The notes beneath the pieces were generated by a model, which did no database searches, was not told the origin of the DNA, and saw nothing but the letters and a program-made list of their open reading frames with translations. From Devosia yakushimensis (GTDB lineage: Bacteria; Pseudomonadota; Alphaproteobacteria; Rhizobiales; Devosiaceae), in the NCBI RefSeq assembly GCF_030159855.1, contig NZ_BSNG01000001.1:496001-560000 (forward strand): a stretch of 64,000 bases of DNA, given 5' to 3'. Numbering within the stretch: the stretch's first letter is position 1; every line of letters begins with the position of its first letter. Shown here one piece after another: positions 7,552 to 16,385 of the stretch. Position numbers and translations under genes: made by a program.

Positions 7552-8925
7552 GTGAACCTGCGATATCAGATCCTGGCATTGGCGATCATTCCGCTGATCG
7601 TGGCGATCTCGGCCATCACGCTGCTGATTACCTGGCAATCGACCCGGCTGGCGCAGACCAGTATCGATACGTTCGAGAGCAACCTGCTGCAGGCCAAGCA
7701 GGATGAGCTGCTGAACCTCACCAATCTGGCGATCTCGGCGATCGACGAAATTTATCAGCGGGCCGGCCCCGATGATGATGCCGCCAAGGAGGAGGTGCGA
7801 GCCATCCTGACCCGGCTCGACTATGGGCAGGACGGCTACTTCTTCGTTTATGACTATGACGGCAACAATGTCGTTCATCCGCGCCAGCTCTACCGGCCGG
7901 GGCAGAACTGGCTCGCTTTGGTTGATCCCGATGGCGACCATGTGATCGCCAATCTGATCCAGCGCGCCAAAGAGGGCGGAGGGCTGCACCAATATAAATG
8001 GGAGAAGCCCTCGGCCGGGTTGATGGCGGACAAGCTGTCATTTGCCGTGGGGCTGGACAAGTGGCGCTGGATGCTGGGGACCGGCGTCTATCTCGACGAT
8101 GTCTTTGCCCAGACCGCGGCGGCCAAGGCCGAATTGCGCGCCAGTATAGGGCAGACGTTCTTTATCGTGGCGCTGATCGCGGTGCCGGCCGTGCTGATCG
8201 TCTTTGCCACCTGCATGCTGCTCAATGCCCGCGAGCGGCGCATGGCCGATGGCAAGCTCAAGCAATTGACGCAGCGGATCGTCGATACCCAGGAAGAGGA
8301 GCGCTCGCGGCTGGCGCGGGAGCTGCATGACGGGATTTCGCAGAACCTGATCGGGGTGCGCTATGCGATCGACCTGGCGCGGCGCAAGGCCAGCAATGAC
8401 AGCGCCGATGCCATAGGAGCCATCGAGCGGGGCGCCGAAGCGCTTAACGGAGCCATCAAGGAAGTGCGGCGGCTGTCACACGACCTGCGGCCGCGGGTGC
8501 TGGACGATCTGGGACTGAGCCCGGCGCTCGAGGCGCTGTGCCATAATTTTTCGGAGCGGACGGGGATTGCGACACGGCTCGAATGCAGCGGCTTCAAGGC
8601 GCGGCCCAAGGCCGAGGCGAGCACGGCGCTCTACCGGGTTGCGCAGGAAGCGCTCAACAATGTCGAGCGGCATGCGGGCGCGCGAAATGTGTCGATCACG
8701 CTGGCCAGCCCCAAGGGGCGGGTGCAGATGATCATCGAGGATGACGGCAGGGGCTTTGCCGAACAGGGCGGTTCGGGTGGGCTGGGGTTGCGCAACATGC
8801 AGGAGCGCATGGCCCATTTCGGTGGCCTATTGCTGATCCAGACATCGGCGGAGGGAACCAGGTTGCAGGCGAGCCTGCCGAAATCGGCAAACCTGCCGCA
8901 GGCGCCGCTGAGCGAGGTCGCATGA
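7552..8925 (+). CDS. Membrane sensor histidine kinase with Cache domain (NarX/MctS type)
   Basis: The 457-residue protein has a membrane helix at about 7-27. A periplasmic single-Cache domain follows at about 30-195 ('GQDGYFFVYDYDGNNVVHP' to 'WRWMLGTGVYLDDV'), then a second helix at about 201-224 and a HisKA_3 domain with phospho-acceptor His259 in 'RELHDGISQNL'. The C-terminal ATPase has 'EALNNVERHA' and 'DDGRGF...GLGLRNMQERM'. Start is GTG 7552 after GAAGGGA. Cache domains of this class bind small carboxylates. The gene overlaps the response-regulator gene by 4 bp and lies upstream of a TakP-like TRAP transporter, so the pair probably senses its substrate. Confidence 0.9.
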   Translation: MNLRYQILALAIIPLIVAISAITLLITWQSTRLAQTSIDTFESNLLQAKQDELLNLTNLAISAIDEIYQRAGPDDDAAKEEVRAILTRLDYGQDGYFFVYDYDGNNVVHPRQLYRPGQNWLALVDPDGDHVIANLIQRAKEGGGLHQYKWEKPSAGLMADKLSFAVGLDKWRWMLGTGVYLDDVFAQTAAAKAELRASIGQTFFIVALIAVPAVLIVFATCMLLNARERRMADGKLKQLTQRIVDTQEEERSRLARELHDGISQNLIGVRYAIDLARRKASNDSADAIGAIERGAEALNGAIKEVRRLSHDLRPRVLDDLGLSPALEALCHNFSERTGIATRLECSGFKARPKAEASTALYRVAQEALNNVERHAGARNVSITLASPKGRVQMIIEDDGRGFAEQGGSGGLGLRNMQERMAHFGGLLLIQTSAEGTRLQASLPKSANLPQAPLSEVA

Positions 8926-9551
8926 GCCAGAAGCCGATCAAGGTGCTGCTGGTCGACAACCACCCGCTGGTGCTCGACGGGCTCAAGGCGATCCTGGAGA
9001 CATTCGAGCATATCGAGGTGGTGGGTGTCGCCGGACTGGCGCTTGCAGGGCTCGACATTGCCCGTGCGAGCCGGCCGCAGGTTGTGCTGATGGATATCAA
9101 TATGCCGCATGTCAACGGCATCGAGGCGCTGGAGCTGTTCCGCGAGCAGGTGCCCGAGGCGCGGGTGCTGATGCTCTCCATGCATGACAGCCGGGAATAT
9201 ATCTCGACCTCGGTGATGCATGGCGCTTCGGGCTATGTGCTGAAAGACGTTTCGACCGAGGAGATCGTTTCGGCCATCGAAACCGTGGCGGCAGGGGGCA
9301 CCTATTTTTCGTCCGGCGTTTCCGACGTATTGCTCGAACGCCGCTCGGCCGAAGCGTCGCAGCCGCTGACGGCGCGCGAATATTCGGTGCTGCTGCTGAT
9401 CGCCGCCGGACAGAGCAACAAGCAGGTGGCCGAAGCGTTGTCGATCTCGGCGGCGACGGTGGAAACGCATCGCAAGAAGATCAAGAAGAAACTCGGCGTT
9501 TCTTCCACGGCGGGACTTACCCGTTATGCCATCGAGAATGGATTGGTCTGA
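8922..9551 (+). CDS. NarL/FixJ-type response regulator
   Basis: The 209-residue protein has a receiver domain (about 5-125: acidic 'VDN', phospho-acceptor Asp58 in 'VVLMDINMP', Lys in 'GYVLKD') and a C-terminal LuxR-type helix-turn-helix ('LTAREYSVLLLIAAGQSNKQ' and 'ISAATVETHRKKIKKKLG'). It is the partner of the overlapping kinase gene. A palindromic NarL-type box directly follows the gene, in front of the TRAP transporter genes, which makes those genes its likely target. Confidence 0.92.
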   Translation: MSQKPIKVLLVDNHPLVLDGLKAILETFEHIEVVGVAGLALAGLDIARASRPQVVLMDINMPHVNGIEALELFREQVPEARVLMLSMHDSREYISTSVMHGASGYVLKDVSTEEIVSAIETVAAGGTYFSSGVSDVLLERRSAEASQPLTAREYSVLLLIAAGQSNKQVAEALSISAATVETHRKKIKKKLGVSSTAGLTRYAIENGLV

Positions 9552-9574
9552 AAAACCGGGGCAGGGCAGTCCTA

Positions 9575-9621
9575 TACCCAATAGTGGGTAGGCTCCTGCA
9601 TTTGGGCCATTTGGCTATATT
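9575..9621 (+). promoter_or_regulatory. NarL-type 7-2-7 box and promoter of the TRAP operon
   Basis: The sequence tacccaatagtgggta (9575-9590) is a palindrome with 6-bp arms, in the 7-2-7 layout used by NarL-family regulators (TACNNNT and its inverse). A -10-like TATATT lies at 9616-9621, with no good -35 hexamer in front of it. This puts the palindrome about 45 bp upstream of the expected transcription start, the normal place for an activator. The predicted binder is the regulator encoded just upstream. Confidence 0.6.
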
Positions 9622-9697
9622 GTCCGGCCCGGGCCCTGCGTTCTAGCTAGCTCCCAAATGGCTGTCCGCCAATGTGCGGAACCCTCGGGAGGATACC

Positions 9698-10246
9698 ATG
9701 TCTGGTTTGCTGGCGCTGTCGCGTGCGATAGACGCGACCAATACTTTTATCGGAAAAGCGGTGTCCTGGCTGCTGCTGGCGGCCGTGCTGATCAGCGCCA
9801 TCAATGCCACGACCCGCAAGCTGTTCAATCTCAGCTCCAATGCGTGGCTCGAGGCGCAGTGGTATCTGTTCTCGGCCGTGTTCCTGATCGCGGCCGGCTA
9901 TACGCTGCTCAACAGCGAACACGTCAAGGTCGACCTGGTCTATGGACAGTTGCCGCGCAGGGTGCAGCTCTGGATCGAGATCCTGGGCACGCTGTTCTTC
10001 CTGTTCCCGTTCTGCCTCATCACCATCTATCTCGCCTGGCCGATGGTGGCTGCCAAATTTGCCAGCGGGGAAGTGTCCAACAATACCGGCGGGCTCATCC
10101 TGTGGCCGGTCTGGGCGCTGATCCCGGCTGGGTTTGGCCTGCTGTTCCTGCAGGGCGTGTCCGAGCTGATCAAGCGCATCGCCATTCTGCGCGGGCAGAT
10201 TCCCGACCCGGTATCGCTTGCCGATGCCGAAGCTGCAGCTCTTTAA
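9698..10246 (+). CDS. TRAP transporter small permease subunit (DctQ family)
   Basis: ATG 9698 follows GGGAGG and gives 182 residues with four membrane helices, the normal form of the DctQ subunit. Recognisable pieces are 'WLEAQWYLFSAVFLIAAGY' in the second helix and 'EHVKVDLVYGQL' in the loop after it. With the DctM and DctP subunits that follow, it forms a sodium-driven TRAP importer in the inner membrane. An earlier in-frame GTG (9674) lacks a ribosome site. The gene is first in a three-gene operon behind the NarL-type box. Confidence 0.9.
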   Translation: MSGLLALSRAIDATNTFIGKAVSWLLLAAVLISAINATTRKLFNLSSNAWLEAQWYLFSAVFLIAAGYTLLNSEHVKVDLVYGQLPRRVQLWIEILGTLFFLFPFCLITIYLAWPMVAAKFASGEVSNNTGGLILWPVWALIPAGFGLLFLQGVSELIKRIAILRGQIPDPVSLADAEAAAL

Positions 10247-10261
10247 GCCGGGATAATCATC

Positions 10262-11890
10262 ATGTTTGCCTTCTTCGCGGAAAATCTCGCGCCCATCATG
10301 TTCCTGTCGCTGATCGTCGTGCTGCTGCTCGGCTATCCGGTGGCATTCGCACTGGCCTTTGTCGGCTTCGCCTTCGGCTTTGTCGGCATCGAAATGGGGC
10401 TGCTGCCGATTAATCTGTTCGGGGCCATTCCCGACCGCATCTTCGGGCAGATGTCCAACGAGACATTGCTGGCCATTCCATTCTTCACCTTCATGGGGTT
10501 GATATTGGAACGAAGCGGCATGGCCGAGGACCTGCTCGATACGATCGGGCAATTGTTCGGGCCGGTGCGCGGGGGCCTGGCCTTTGCGGTGATTTTCGTG
10601 GGCGCGATCCTGGCGGCAACCACGGGTGTCGTGGCGGCTTCGGTCATCTCGATGGGCCTGATCTCGCTGCCGATCATGATGCGCTATGGCTATGACCGCA
10701 AAGTCGCGGCTGGCACGATTGCAGCCTCGGGCACGCTGGCGCAGATCATTCCGCCCAGCCTGGTGCTGATCATCCTGGCCGACCAGCTCGGGCGGTCGGT
10801 GGGCGATATGTATAAGGGCGCGCTGGTGCCCGGCCTGATGCTGGTGGCCGCCTATGCCGCCTATATCATCGTCATGTCGATCATCTATCCCAAGAGCGTT
10901 CCGGCGCTGCCGCCCGAGGCGCGCACGCTGCGTGGATGGAAGCTGCTCGGCCGCGTGGTGACCTCGCTGGTGCCGCCGCTGGTGCTGATTTTCTTGGTGT
11001 TGGGCACGATCTTCATCGGTTTTGCCACGCCTACCGAGGGCGGCGCGATGGGCGCGGTCGGTGCGCTGGCGCTGGCGGCGCTCAATCGCAAGCTCAACCT
11101 CCCGATGCTCAAATCGGCCCTCTATTCGACGGCCAAGCTTTCGTCCTTCGTGATCTTCATCCTGCTTGGTGCGCGCGTCTTCTCGCTGACTTTCTATGGC
11201 GTCAATGGCCATGTCTGGGTCGAGCATCTTATGACTTCGATCCCGGGCGGGGTGATCGGCTTTTTGATCATCGCCAATCTGCTGGTCTTTTTCCTGGCCT
11301 TCTTCCTCGATTATTTCGAGCTGGCCTTCATCATCATCCCACTGCTGGCGCCAGTGGCACATGCACTGGGGATCGACCTCATCTGGTTCGGTGTGATGCT
11401 GGCGATCAACATGCAGACCTCGTTCATGCATCCGCCCTTCGGCTTCTCGCTGTTTTACCTCAGATCGGTGGCGCCATCCCGGTCCTACAAGGACAGGGTG
11501 ACCGGTGCGACCATCCAGCCGGTGACATCAGGGCAAATCTATATGGGGGCGCTGCCATTCCTGGGCATCCAGCTGGTCATGGTGCTGCTGGTCATGTTCT
11601 TCCCGCAATTGGTGACGCACTACAAATCCGGCGCGGCGGTGGTCGACCCGGCCAGCATCCAGCTCAACGTGCCCATGCCTGGCGCGGGCGGGGAAAATCC
11701 CTTCGGCGCGCCCGCCGCGCCGTTCGGTGGCGCACCGGCTCCGAGCTTTGGTGCCCCGGCGCCCAGTTTCGGGGCTCCGGCCGCTCCTGTTACCCCAGCC
11801 GCGCCCAGCTTTGGCGCGCCTGCTCCAGATGCGGCTCCTGCCGCTCCCTCTTTCGGTGCCGAGCCTGCTCCGGCGGCTCCCGCACCTTGA
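10262..11890 (+). CDS. TRAP transporter large permease subunit (DctM) with long Ala/Pro/Gly tail
   Basis: The first 470 or so residues are a normal DctM transport subunit with about 12 membrane segments ('IPFFTFMGLILERSGMAEDL', 'AASGTLAQIIPPSLVLIILAD', 'QTSFMHPPFGFSLFYLR'). The segment order and 'DYFELAFIIIPLLAPV' fit the TakM / 2-oxoacid group. The last 65 residues or so are a low-complexity tail of repeated 'APSFGAP'-like units, not part of the family domain. The tail keeps the frame and codon style of the rest, so it is not an obvious frameshift. The gene sits between dctQ- and dctP-type genes. Confidence 0.9.
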   Translation: MFAFFAENLAPIMFLSLIVVLLLGYPVAFALAFVGFAFGFVGIEMGLLPINLFGAIPDRIFGQMSNETLLAIPFFTFMGLILERSGMAEDLLDTIGQLFGPVRGGLAFAVIFVGAILAATTGVVAASVISMGLISLPIMMRYGYDRKVAAGTIAASGTLAQIIPPSLVLIILADQLGRSVGDMYKGALVPGLMLVAAYAAYIIVMSIIYPKSVPALPPEARTLRGWKLLGRVVTSLVPPLVLIFLVLGTIFIGFATPTEGGAMGAVGALALAALNRKLNLPMLKSALYSTAKLSSFVIFILLGARVFSLTFYGVNGHVWVEHLMTSIPGGVIGFLIIANLLVFFLAFFLDYFELAFIIIPLLAPVAHALGIDLIWFGVMLAINMQTSFMHPPFGFSLFYLRSVAPSRSYKDRVTGATIQPVTSGQIYMGALPFLGIQLVMVLLVMFFPQLVTHYKSGAAVVDPASIQLNVPMPGAGGENPFGAPAAPFGGAPAPSFGAPAPSFGAPAAPVTPAAPSFGAPAPDAAPAAPSFGAEPAPAAPAP

Positions 11891-11919
11891 ACGCCTAAAC
11901 ATCCTGAGGAGGACTGAAC

Positions 11920-13035
11920 GTGACTGCTGATCTCAATCGACGTAATTTTCTCGGCAAGGGCGCTGCCGCCGGCGTCGCCGCTGCCGCCGGCACAGTGCTT
12001 GCCACCCCCGCGATTGCCCAGGAACTACCGACCCTGCGCTGGCGCCTGACCTCGGGTTTCCCGAACAATCTCGACACCATCTATGGCGGCGCGGTCGTGA
12101 TGGCCGAGGCGCTGTCGGAAATCACCGAGGGCAAGTTCCAGATCCAGGTGTTCCAGGCGGGCGAGTTGGTGCCGGGCGCGCAGGCGATCGATGCCGTGCA
12201 GGCCAATACGGTCGAAATCGCCCATACCTGCGGCTATTATTTCACCGGCAAGAACCCGACTTTCGCCATCGGCTCGACCATTCCGTTCGGGCTCAATGCC
12301 CGCCAGCAGAATGCCTGGCTCTATCATGGCGGCGGCAACGAGCTCTATAATACGTTCCTTGAGGAATATGGTGTTGTCGGCATTCCGGGCGGCGCCACAG
12401 GTGCGCAGATGGGTGGCTGGTTCCGCAAGGAAATCAATAGCCTGGCCGATCTTTCCGGCATCAAGATGCGTATCGCGGGTGTGGCGGGCGAGGTTATGTC
12501 GCGGCTGGGCGTCGTGCCGCAGCAATTGCCGGGTGGCGATATCTATCCCGCACTGGAACGCGGCACGATCGATGCGGCCGAATGGGTCGGGCCCTATGAC
12601 GACGAGCGCCTGGGCTTCTACCAGATCGCGCCCTACTACTATTATCCGGCCTATTGGGAAGGCGGGCTGACCATCCACTTCTATATCAACAAGGCGCAGT
12701 ACGAAGCCTTGCCGGAGACCTATAAGGTCGCGCTCGATACCGCTTGCAAGGCGGCCAATATCAACATGCAGGCGCTTTACGACGTCAAGAACACGGCCGC
12801 GATCCGTTCGCTGGTGGGCAAGGGCGTGCAGCTGCGGCCGCTACCGCGTGACGTGCTCGACGCCGCCTACAAGGCGACGTTCGAGCTTTATGAGGAATAT
12901 AGCGCCAACAATCCGCAATGGGCGGCGATCTATCCGAGCTGGAAGAAGTTCCGCGACGAGAGCTTCGAATGGTTCCGCGTCGCCGAATATACCTATGACA
13001 GCTACATGTATGCGGCGCAGGCGGCCGGTCAGTAA
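11920..13035 (+). CDS. TRAP transporter substrate-binding protein, TakP-like
   Basis: The 371-residue periplasmic binding protein has a Tat-type signal ('LNRRNFLGKG', cleavage near residue 33, 'AIAQE'). The conserved TRAP ligand region reads 'MGGWFRKEI', 'GIKMRIAG' and 'AAEWVGPYDD', then 'APYYYYPAYWEGG'. These closely resemble TakP/SmoM proteins, which bind 2-oxo monocarboxylates such as pyruvate with a sodium ion. GTG start at 11920 follows GAGGAGG. Together with the two permease genes it makes a full TRAP system. Substrate class is inferred from family resemblance. Confidence 0.9.
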   Translation: MTADLNRRNFLGKGAAAGVAAAAGTVLATPAIAQELPTLRWRLTSGFPNNLDTIYGGAVVMAEALSEITEGKFQIQVFQAGELVPGAQAIDAVQANTVEIAHTCGYYFTGKNPTFAIGSTIPFGLNARQQNAWLYHGGGNELYNTFLEEYGVVGIPGGATGAQMGGWFRKEINSLADLSGIKMRIAGVAGEVMSRLGVVPQQLPGGDIYPALERGTIDAAEWVGPYDDERLGFYQIAPYYYYPAYWEGGLTIHFYINKAQYEALPETYKVALDTACKAANINMQALYDVKNTAAIRSLVGKGVQLRPLPRDVLDAAYKATFELYEEYSANNPQWAAIYPSWKKFRDESFEWFRVAEYTYDSYMYAAQAAGQ

Positions 13036-13084
13036 GGAATGAGTGGCGCGGCGGTTTCGGACCGCCGCGCCGAAATCCCACGGA

Positions 13085-13162
13085 GTCATTCCCGCGAAAG
13101 CGGAACCGCCGTTTGCTTCTCACGTACCGCGAAACAGAGGTTCCCGCTTTCGCGGGAATGAC
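13085..13162. terminator. Long hairpin between convergent genes
   Basis: Arms of 23 and 24 nt (13085-13107 and 13139-13162) are inverted copies differing by one G. Each begins or ends with gtcattcccgcgaaagcgg or its complement. They flank a 31-nt loop between the convergent DctP and dehydratase genes. This motif type (cattcccgcgaaagcggg) is a common intergenic repeat in many bacteria, so it may be a mobile repeat acting as a two-way terminator. Confidence 0.65.
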
Positions 13163-13172
13163 CCGGTGTGTG

Positions 13173-14927
13173 CTAGTAGATCGCGGGTTCGCCCGCTGCC
13201 GGGCCGAATTCGGTGCGCAGGAAATCGAAGTCGCAGCCTTCATTGGCTTGCTGCACATGCTGAGAATAAATCCAGCCATAGCCGCGATGGTAATGCGGCT
13301 CGGGAGGTTGCCAGGCGGCGCGGCGGGCGGCGAGTTCTTCGGCTGTTATCTCGATATTGATGGTGCGGGCGGCGACGTCGAGGCTGATGATGTCGCCAGT
13401 GCGAACCAAAGCCAGCGGGCCGCCGATGTGGGATTCCGGCGCGACGTGCAGGATACAGGCGCCATAGCTGGTGCCGCTCATGCGGGCGTCGGAAATGCGG
13501 ACCATGTCGCGCACGCCTTGTTTCACCAGTTTGCGCGGGATGGGCAGCATGCCCCATTCGGGCATGCCGGGGCCGCCCAATGGGCCGGCATTGCGCAGGA
13601 TGAGGACGTGGTCGGCGGTGACGTCGAGAGTGTCGTCCTCCACCGCGGCTTTCATCTCGGGATAGCTGTCGAAGACCAAAGCCGGGCCGGAATGGCGCAG
13701 GAAGCGCGGGTCGCAGGCGCTGGGTTTGATGACGCAGCCGTCAGGGGCGAGGTTGCCGCGTAGCACGGCGAGGGCGCCTTCGGCATAGACGGGGTTGTCG
13801 AGCGGGCGGATGACGTCGTCATTGTAGATTTTGGCATCGGCCACGACTTCGCCCAGGGTCTTGCCTTCGACCGTCAGACAATCGCGATGCAGGTGGTCGC
13901 CCAGCCGGTTCATCAGCCCGCGCAGGCCGCCGGCAAAGTAGAAGTCTTCCATCAAGTAGCGGTCGCCCGAGGGCCGGATATTGGCGAGGACCGGGACGCG
14001 GCGGCTGGCTTTTTCGAAATCGTCGAGCCCGATATCGGCTCCGGCGCGGCGGGCCTGAGCGATCAGGTGGATGATGGCATTGGTCGAGCAGCCCATGGCC
14101 ATGGCCACGGTGATGGCGTTTTCGAAAGCCGGACGGGTCTGGATGCGGGTGGGCACCAAGTCTTCCCACACCATGTCCACGACGCGGCGGCCGGCATTGG
14201 CGCACATGCGGATATGGGCGGAATCGGTGGCGGGGATAGAGGAGGCGCCCGACAGCGTCATGCCGATGGCTTCGGCAATGGCGGTCATGGTGCTGGCGGT
14301 GCCCAGGGTCATACAATGGCCGGCGCTGCGGGCAATGCCGCCTTCCATCTCGTTCCAATCCTGCTGGGTGATATTGCCGGCGCGGCGTTCATCCCAGAAT
14401 TTCCAGGCGTCGGAGCCCGAGCCCAATTCCTTGCCATGCCAATTGCCACGCAGCATGGGGCCGGCGGGCACGAAAATGGTGGGCAGGTTGGCGCTGGTGG
14501 CGCCCATCAGCAAAGCCGGGGTGGATTTATCGCAGCCGCCCATCAGGATGACGCCATCGACCGGATGAGCGCGGATCATCTCCTCGGCATCCATGGCCAG
14601 CATGTTGCGATAGAGCATGGAGGTGGGCTTGAGGAAGGTCTCCGAGACCGAGAGCGCGGGTAGCTCGATGGGGAAGCCGCCGGCCTGGAGCACGCCGCGC
14701 TTGATGTCTTCGGCGCGCTGCTTGAAATGGCCGTGGCAGGGATTGGTGTCGGACCAGGTATTGAGGATGGCGATGACCGGCTTGCCGACCCAATCTTGGG
14801 GGCTATAGCCCATCTGCATCAGGCGCGAGCGATGGCCGAAGCCGCGTAGATCATCGGGCGCAAACCAGCGCGCGCTGCGCAAATCCTCGGGCCGCTTGCG
14901 GGCTGCGCTCTGCTCGTTTGATGCCAT
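13173..14927 (-). CDS. IlvD/Edd-family sugar-acid dehydratase (L-arabinonate dehydratase-like)
   Basis: ATG 14927 after GGAGGA gives 584 residues. The protein has the iron-sulfur cysteines of the family, in 'NPCHGHF', 'MGGCDKSTP' and 'AGHCMTLGTASTMT', and the late 'DARMSGTSYGACILHV' block. The N-terminal 'LRSARWFAPDDLRGFGHRSR' marks the pentonate/hexonate subgroup (L-arabinonate type) rather than true IlvD. Such enzymes remove water from an aldonic acid to give a 2-keto-3-deoxy acid. It is transcribed away from a sugar-binding protein gene, with a GntR-like operator between them. A close paralog is encoded near 58-59.8 kb. Confidence 0.85.
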   Translation of the reverse strand: MASNEQSAARKRPEDLRSARWFAPDDLRGFGHRSRLMQMGYSPQDWVGKPVIAILNTWSDTNPCHGHFKQRAEDIKRGVLQAGGFPIELPALSVSETFLKPTSMLYRNMLAMDAEEMIRAHPVDGVILMGGCDKSTPALLMGATSANLPTIFVPAGPMLRGNWHGKELGSGSDAWKFWDERRAGNITQQDWNEMEGGIARSAGHCMTLGTASTMTAIAEAIGMTLSGASSIPATDSAHIRMCANAGRRVVDMVWEDLVPTRIQTRPAFENAITVAMAMGCSTNAIIHLIAQARRAGADIGLDDFEKASRRVPVLANIRPSGDRYLMEDFYFAGGLRGLMNRLGDHLHRDCLTVEGKTLGEVVADAKIYNDDVIRPLDNPVYAEGALAVLRGNLAPDGCVIKPSACDPRFLRHSGPALVFDSYPEMKAAVEDDTLDVTADHVLILRNAGPLGGPGMPEWGMLPIPRKLVKQGVRDMVRISDARMSGTSYGACILHVAPESHIGGPLALVRTGDIISLDVAARTINIEITAEELAARRAAWQPPEPHYHRGYGWIYSQHVQQANEGCDFDFLRTEFGPAAGEPAIY

Positions 14928-14995
14928 TCTTGTTCCTCCAGCAGAGTTCTTATCGGCCGTTTGCCGCTTCCATACTAGCCTTGACCGGCATTGTA

Positions 14996-15013
14996 AATTT
15001 GATATATCAGATT
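14996..15013. promoter_or_regulatory. Near-palindromic operator between divergent dehydratase and binding-protein genes
   Basis: The 18-bp sequence aatttgatatatcagatt has one mismatch from perfect symmetry and a perfect 10-bp core, tgatatatca. It sits in the divergent promoter region. The element ttgatata recurs just before the GntR gene near 17.57 kb. GntR/FCD regulators use short AT-rich palindromes like this, so both sites may be bound by that protein. Confidence 0.5.
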
Positions 15014-15042
15014 TCACATTTATTGGGGAGGAGGAACCCTAG

Positions 15043-16323
15043 ATGCTAACGAGACGGAGTTTTCTGGCCGCGAGTTCTGCACTGACACTGGCGGGCCTGG
15101 TGGGAAGCGGCCGGGCTTTTGCCCAGGAGAGCCGGTTGCGCCTGAGCTGGTGGGGCAATGCCGAGCGGGCCGAAAGAACCAACAAGATCATCGACCTGTT
15201 CAAGGCGGCCAATGCCGGGGTGGAAATCGAGGGGCAGACCCTGCCGGGCGGGGGCGATTACTGGACGTGGCTTGCCACCCAGACCGCGGGCGGCAATCCG
15301 CCCGACGTGATCCAGATGGATTACCGCTATATCTTCGAATATGCCGGACGCGGCGTGCTGCTGCCGCTGGACGAGCTGATGGCTTCGACCATCGATCTCT
15401 CCAATTGGCCGGAAGAGCGCATCGAAGTCGGCCGGGTGGACGGCAAGGTCTATGGCATCAGCCTGGGCGCCAATACCGGTGCGGTGATCCTCAACCTTTC
15501 GGCCTGGGAAGAGGCCGGAATCGAGCCGCCGACAGTGGGCACGACCTGGGAGCAGTTTGCCGATCTCTGCGCCCAGTTCAGCGGCAAGACGCAGCGCGCG
15601 GATTTTTATGGCACGCAGGATGCCAGCGGGCACGAGACCTCGTTCGAGACCTATCTGCGCCAGCGCGGCAAGGCCGTGTATGCCAATGATGGCAGCCTGG
15701 GGTTCGACGAAACCGACGCCAAGGCCTGGCTCGATCTTTGGGCGGAGATGCGCAAGGCAAAGGCCTGCGTGCCGGCAGAGGTGCAGGCCCTCTCGCAGGG
15801 CAATGTCGATACCAGCGTTGTCACCGTGGGTAAGGCCGCGACGGGCATTGCCCAATCCAACCAATTGGTCAGCTACCAGAAAGCCAATACCGACCGGCTG
15901 GGCATGACCAGCATTCCGGTGATCGAGGGCGGCAAGCCGGGACAATATCTCAAGCCCTCGATGTATTTCAGCCTGAGTTCGCAGACCAAGGACCCCGAAC
16001 TGGCCGGCAAGTTCCTCGACTTCTTCATCAACAATCCCGAGGCCATGCAAATCCTTGGCGTCGAGCGCGGCGCGCCCGAAGCGCCGGAAACGCGGCAGGC
16101 TATCCTGCCGTCGCTGGATGAGCCCTCACAGGCGGCTTTGACCTATCTCGACAGCATTGCTTCGGTGATCGGTACGTTGCCGCCCGCTCCTCCGCAGGGC
16201 GCGGGCGAGGGGACCACAGTTCTGATGAGCGTGGCCGAGGAAGTGGCGTTCGAGGCGAAATCGACCGAGCAAGGCGCAGCCGATCTCGTGACCGGCATGG
16301 CGCAGGCCGTCGCGCGCGGCTAA
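15043..16323 (+). CDS. ABC sugar transporter substrate-binding protein (family 1), orphan copy A
   Basis: The 426-residue lipid-free periplasmic binding protein has a Tat-like N-terminus ('TRRSFLAASSALTLAG', cleavage near 27). It shows family-1 extracellular solute-binding features: 'LRLSWWGNAERAERTNKIID', 'PPDVIQMDYRYIFEYAGRG', 'DGKVYGISLGANT'. This family binds mono- and oligosaccharides for ABC import. GAGGAGGA precedes the ATG. No permease or ATPase gene follows; the next gene is an oxidoreductase. It is a clear paralog of the protein at 20.1-21.4 kb. Confidence 0.87.
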   Translation: MLTRRSFLAASSALTLAGLVGSGRAFAQESRLRLSWWGNAERAERTNKIIDLFKAANAGVEIEGQTLPGGGDYWTWLATQTAGGNPPDVIQMDYRYIFEYAGRGVLLPLDELMASTIDLSNWPEERIEVGRVDGKVYGISLGANTGAVILNLSAWEEAGIEPPTVGTTWEQFADLCAQFSGKTQRADFYGTQDASGHETSFETYLRQRGKAVYANDGSLGFDETDAKAWLDLWAEMRKAKACVPAEVQALSQGNVDTSVVTVGKAATGIAQSNQLVSYQKANTDRLGMTSIPVIEGGKPGQYLKPSMYFSLSSQTKDPELAGKFLDFFINNPEAMQILGVERGAPEAPETRQAILPSLDEPSQAALTYLDSIASVIGTLPPAPPQGAGEGTTVLMSVAEEVAFEAKSTEQGAADLVTGMAQAVARG

Positions 16324-16385
16324 AAGGCCTGATGGTGTCCGGCTCGCGACGGGCCGGGCACCGCAATGGCACAATTGGATTTGAT

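Noticed and set aside
9647..11431. 594-codon open frame on the minus strand opposite the TRAP genes
   Set aside because: It is rich in His, Gln and Arg with no domain, and lies fully opposite well-recognised genes; a GC-driven shadow frame.
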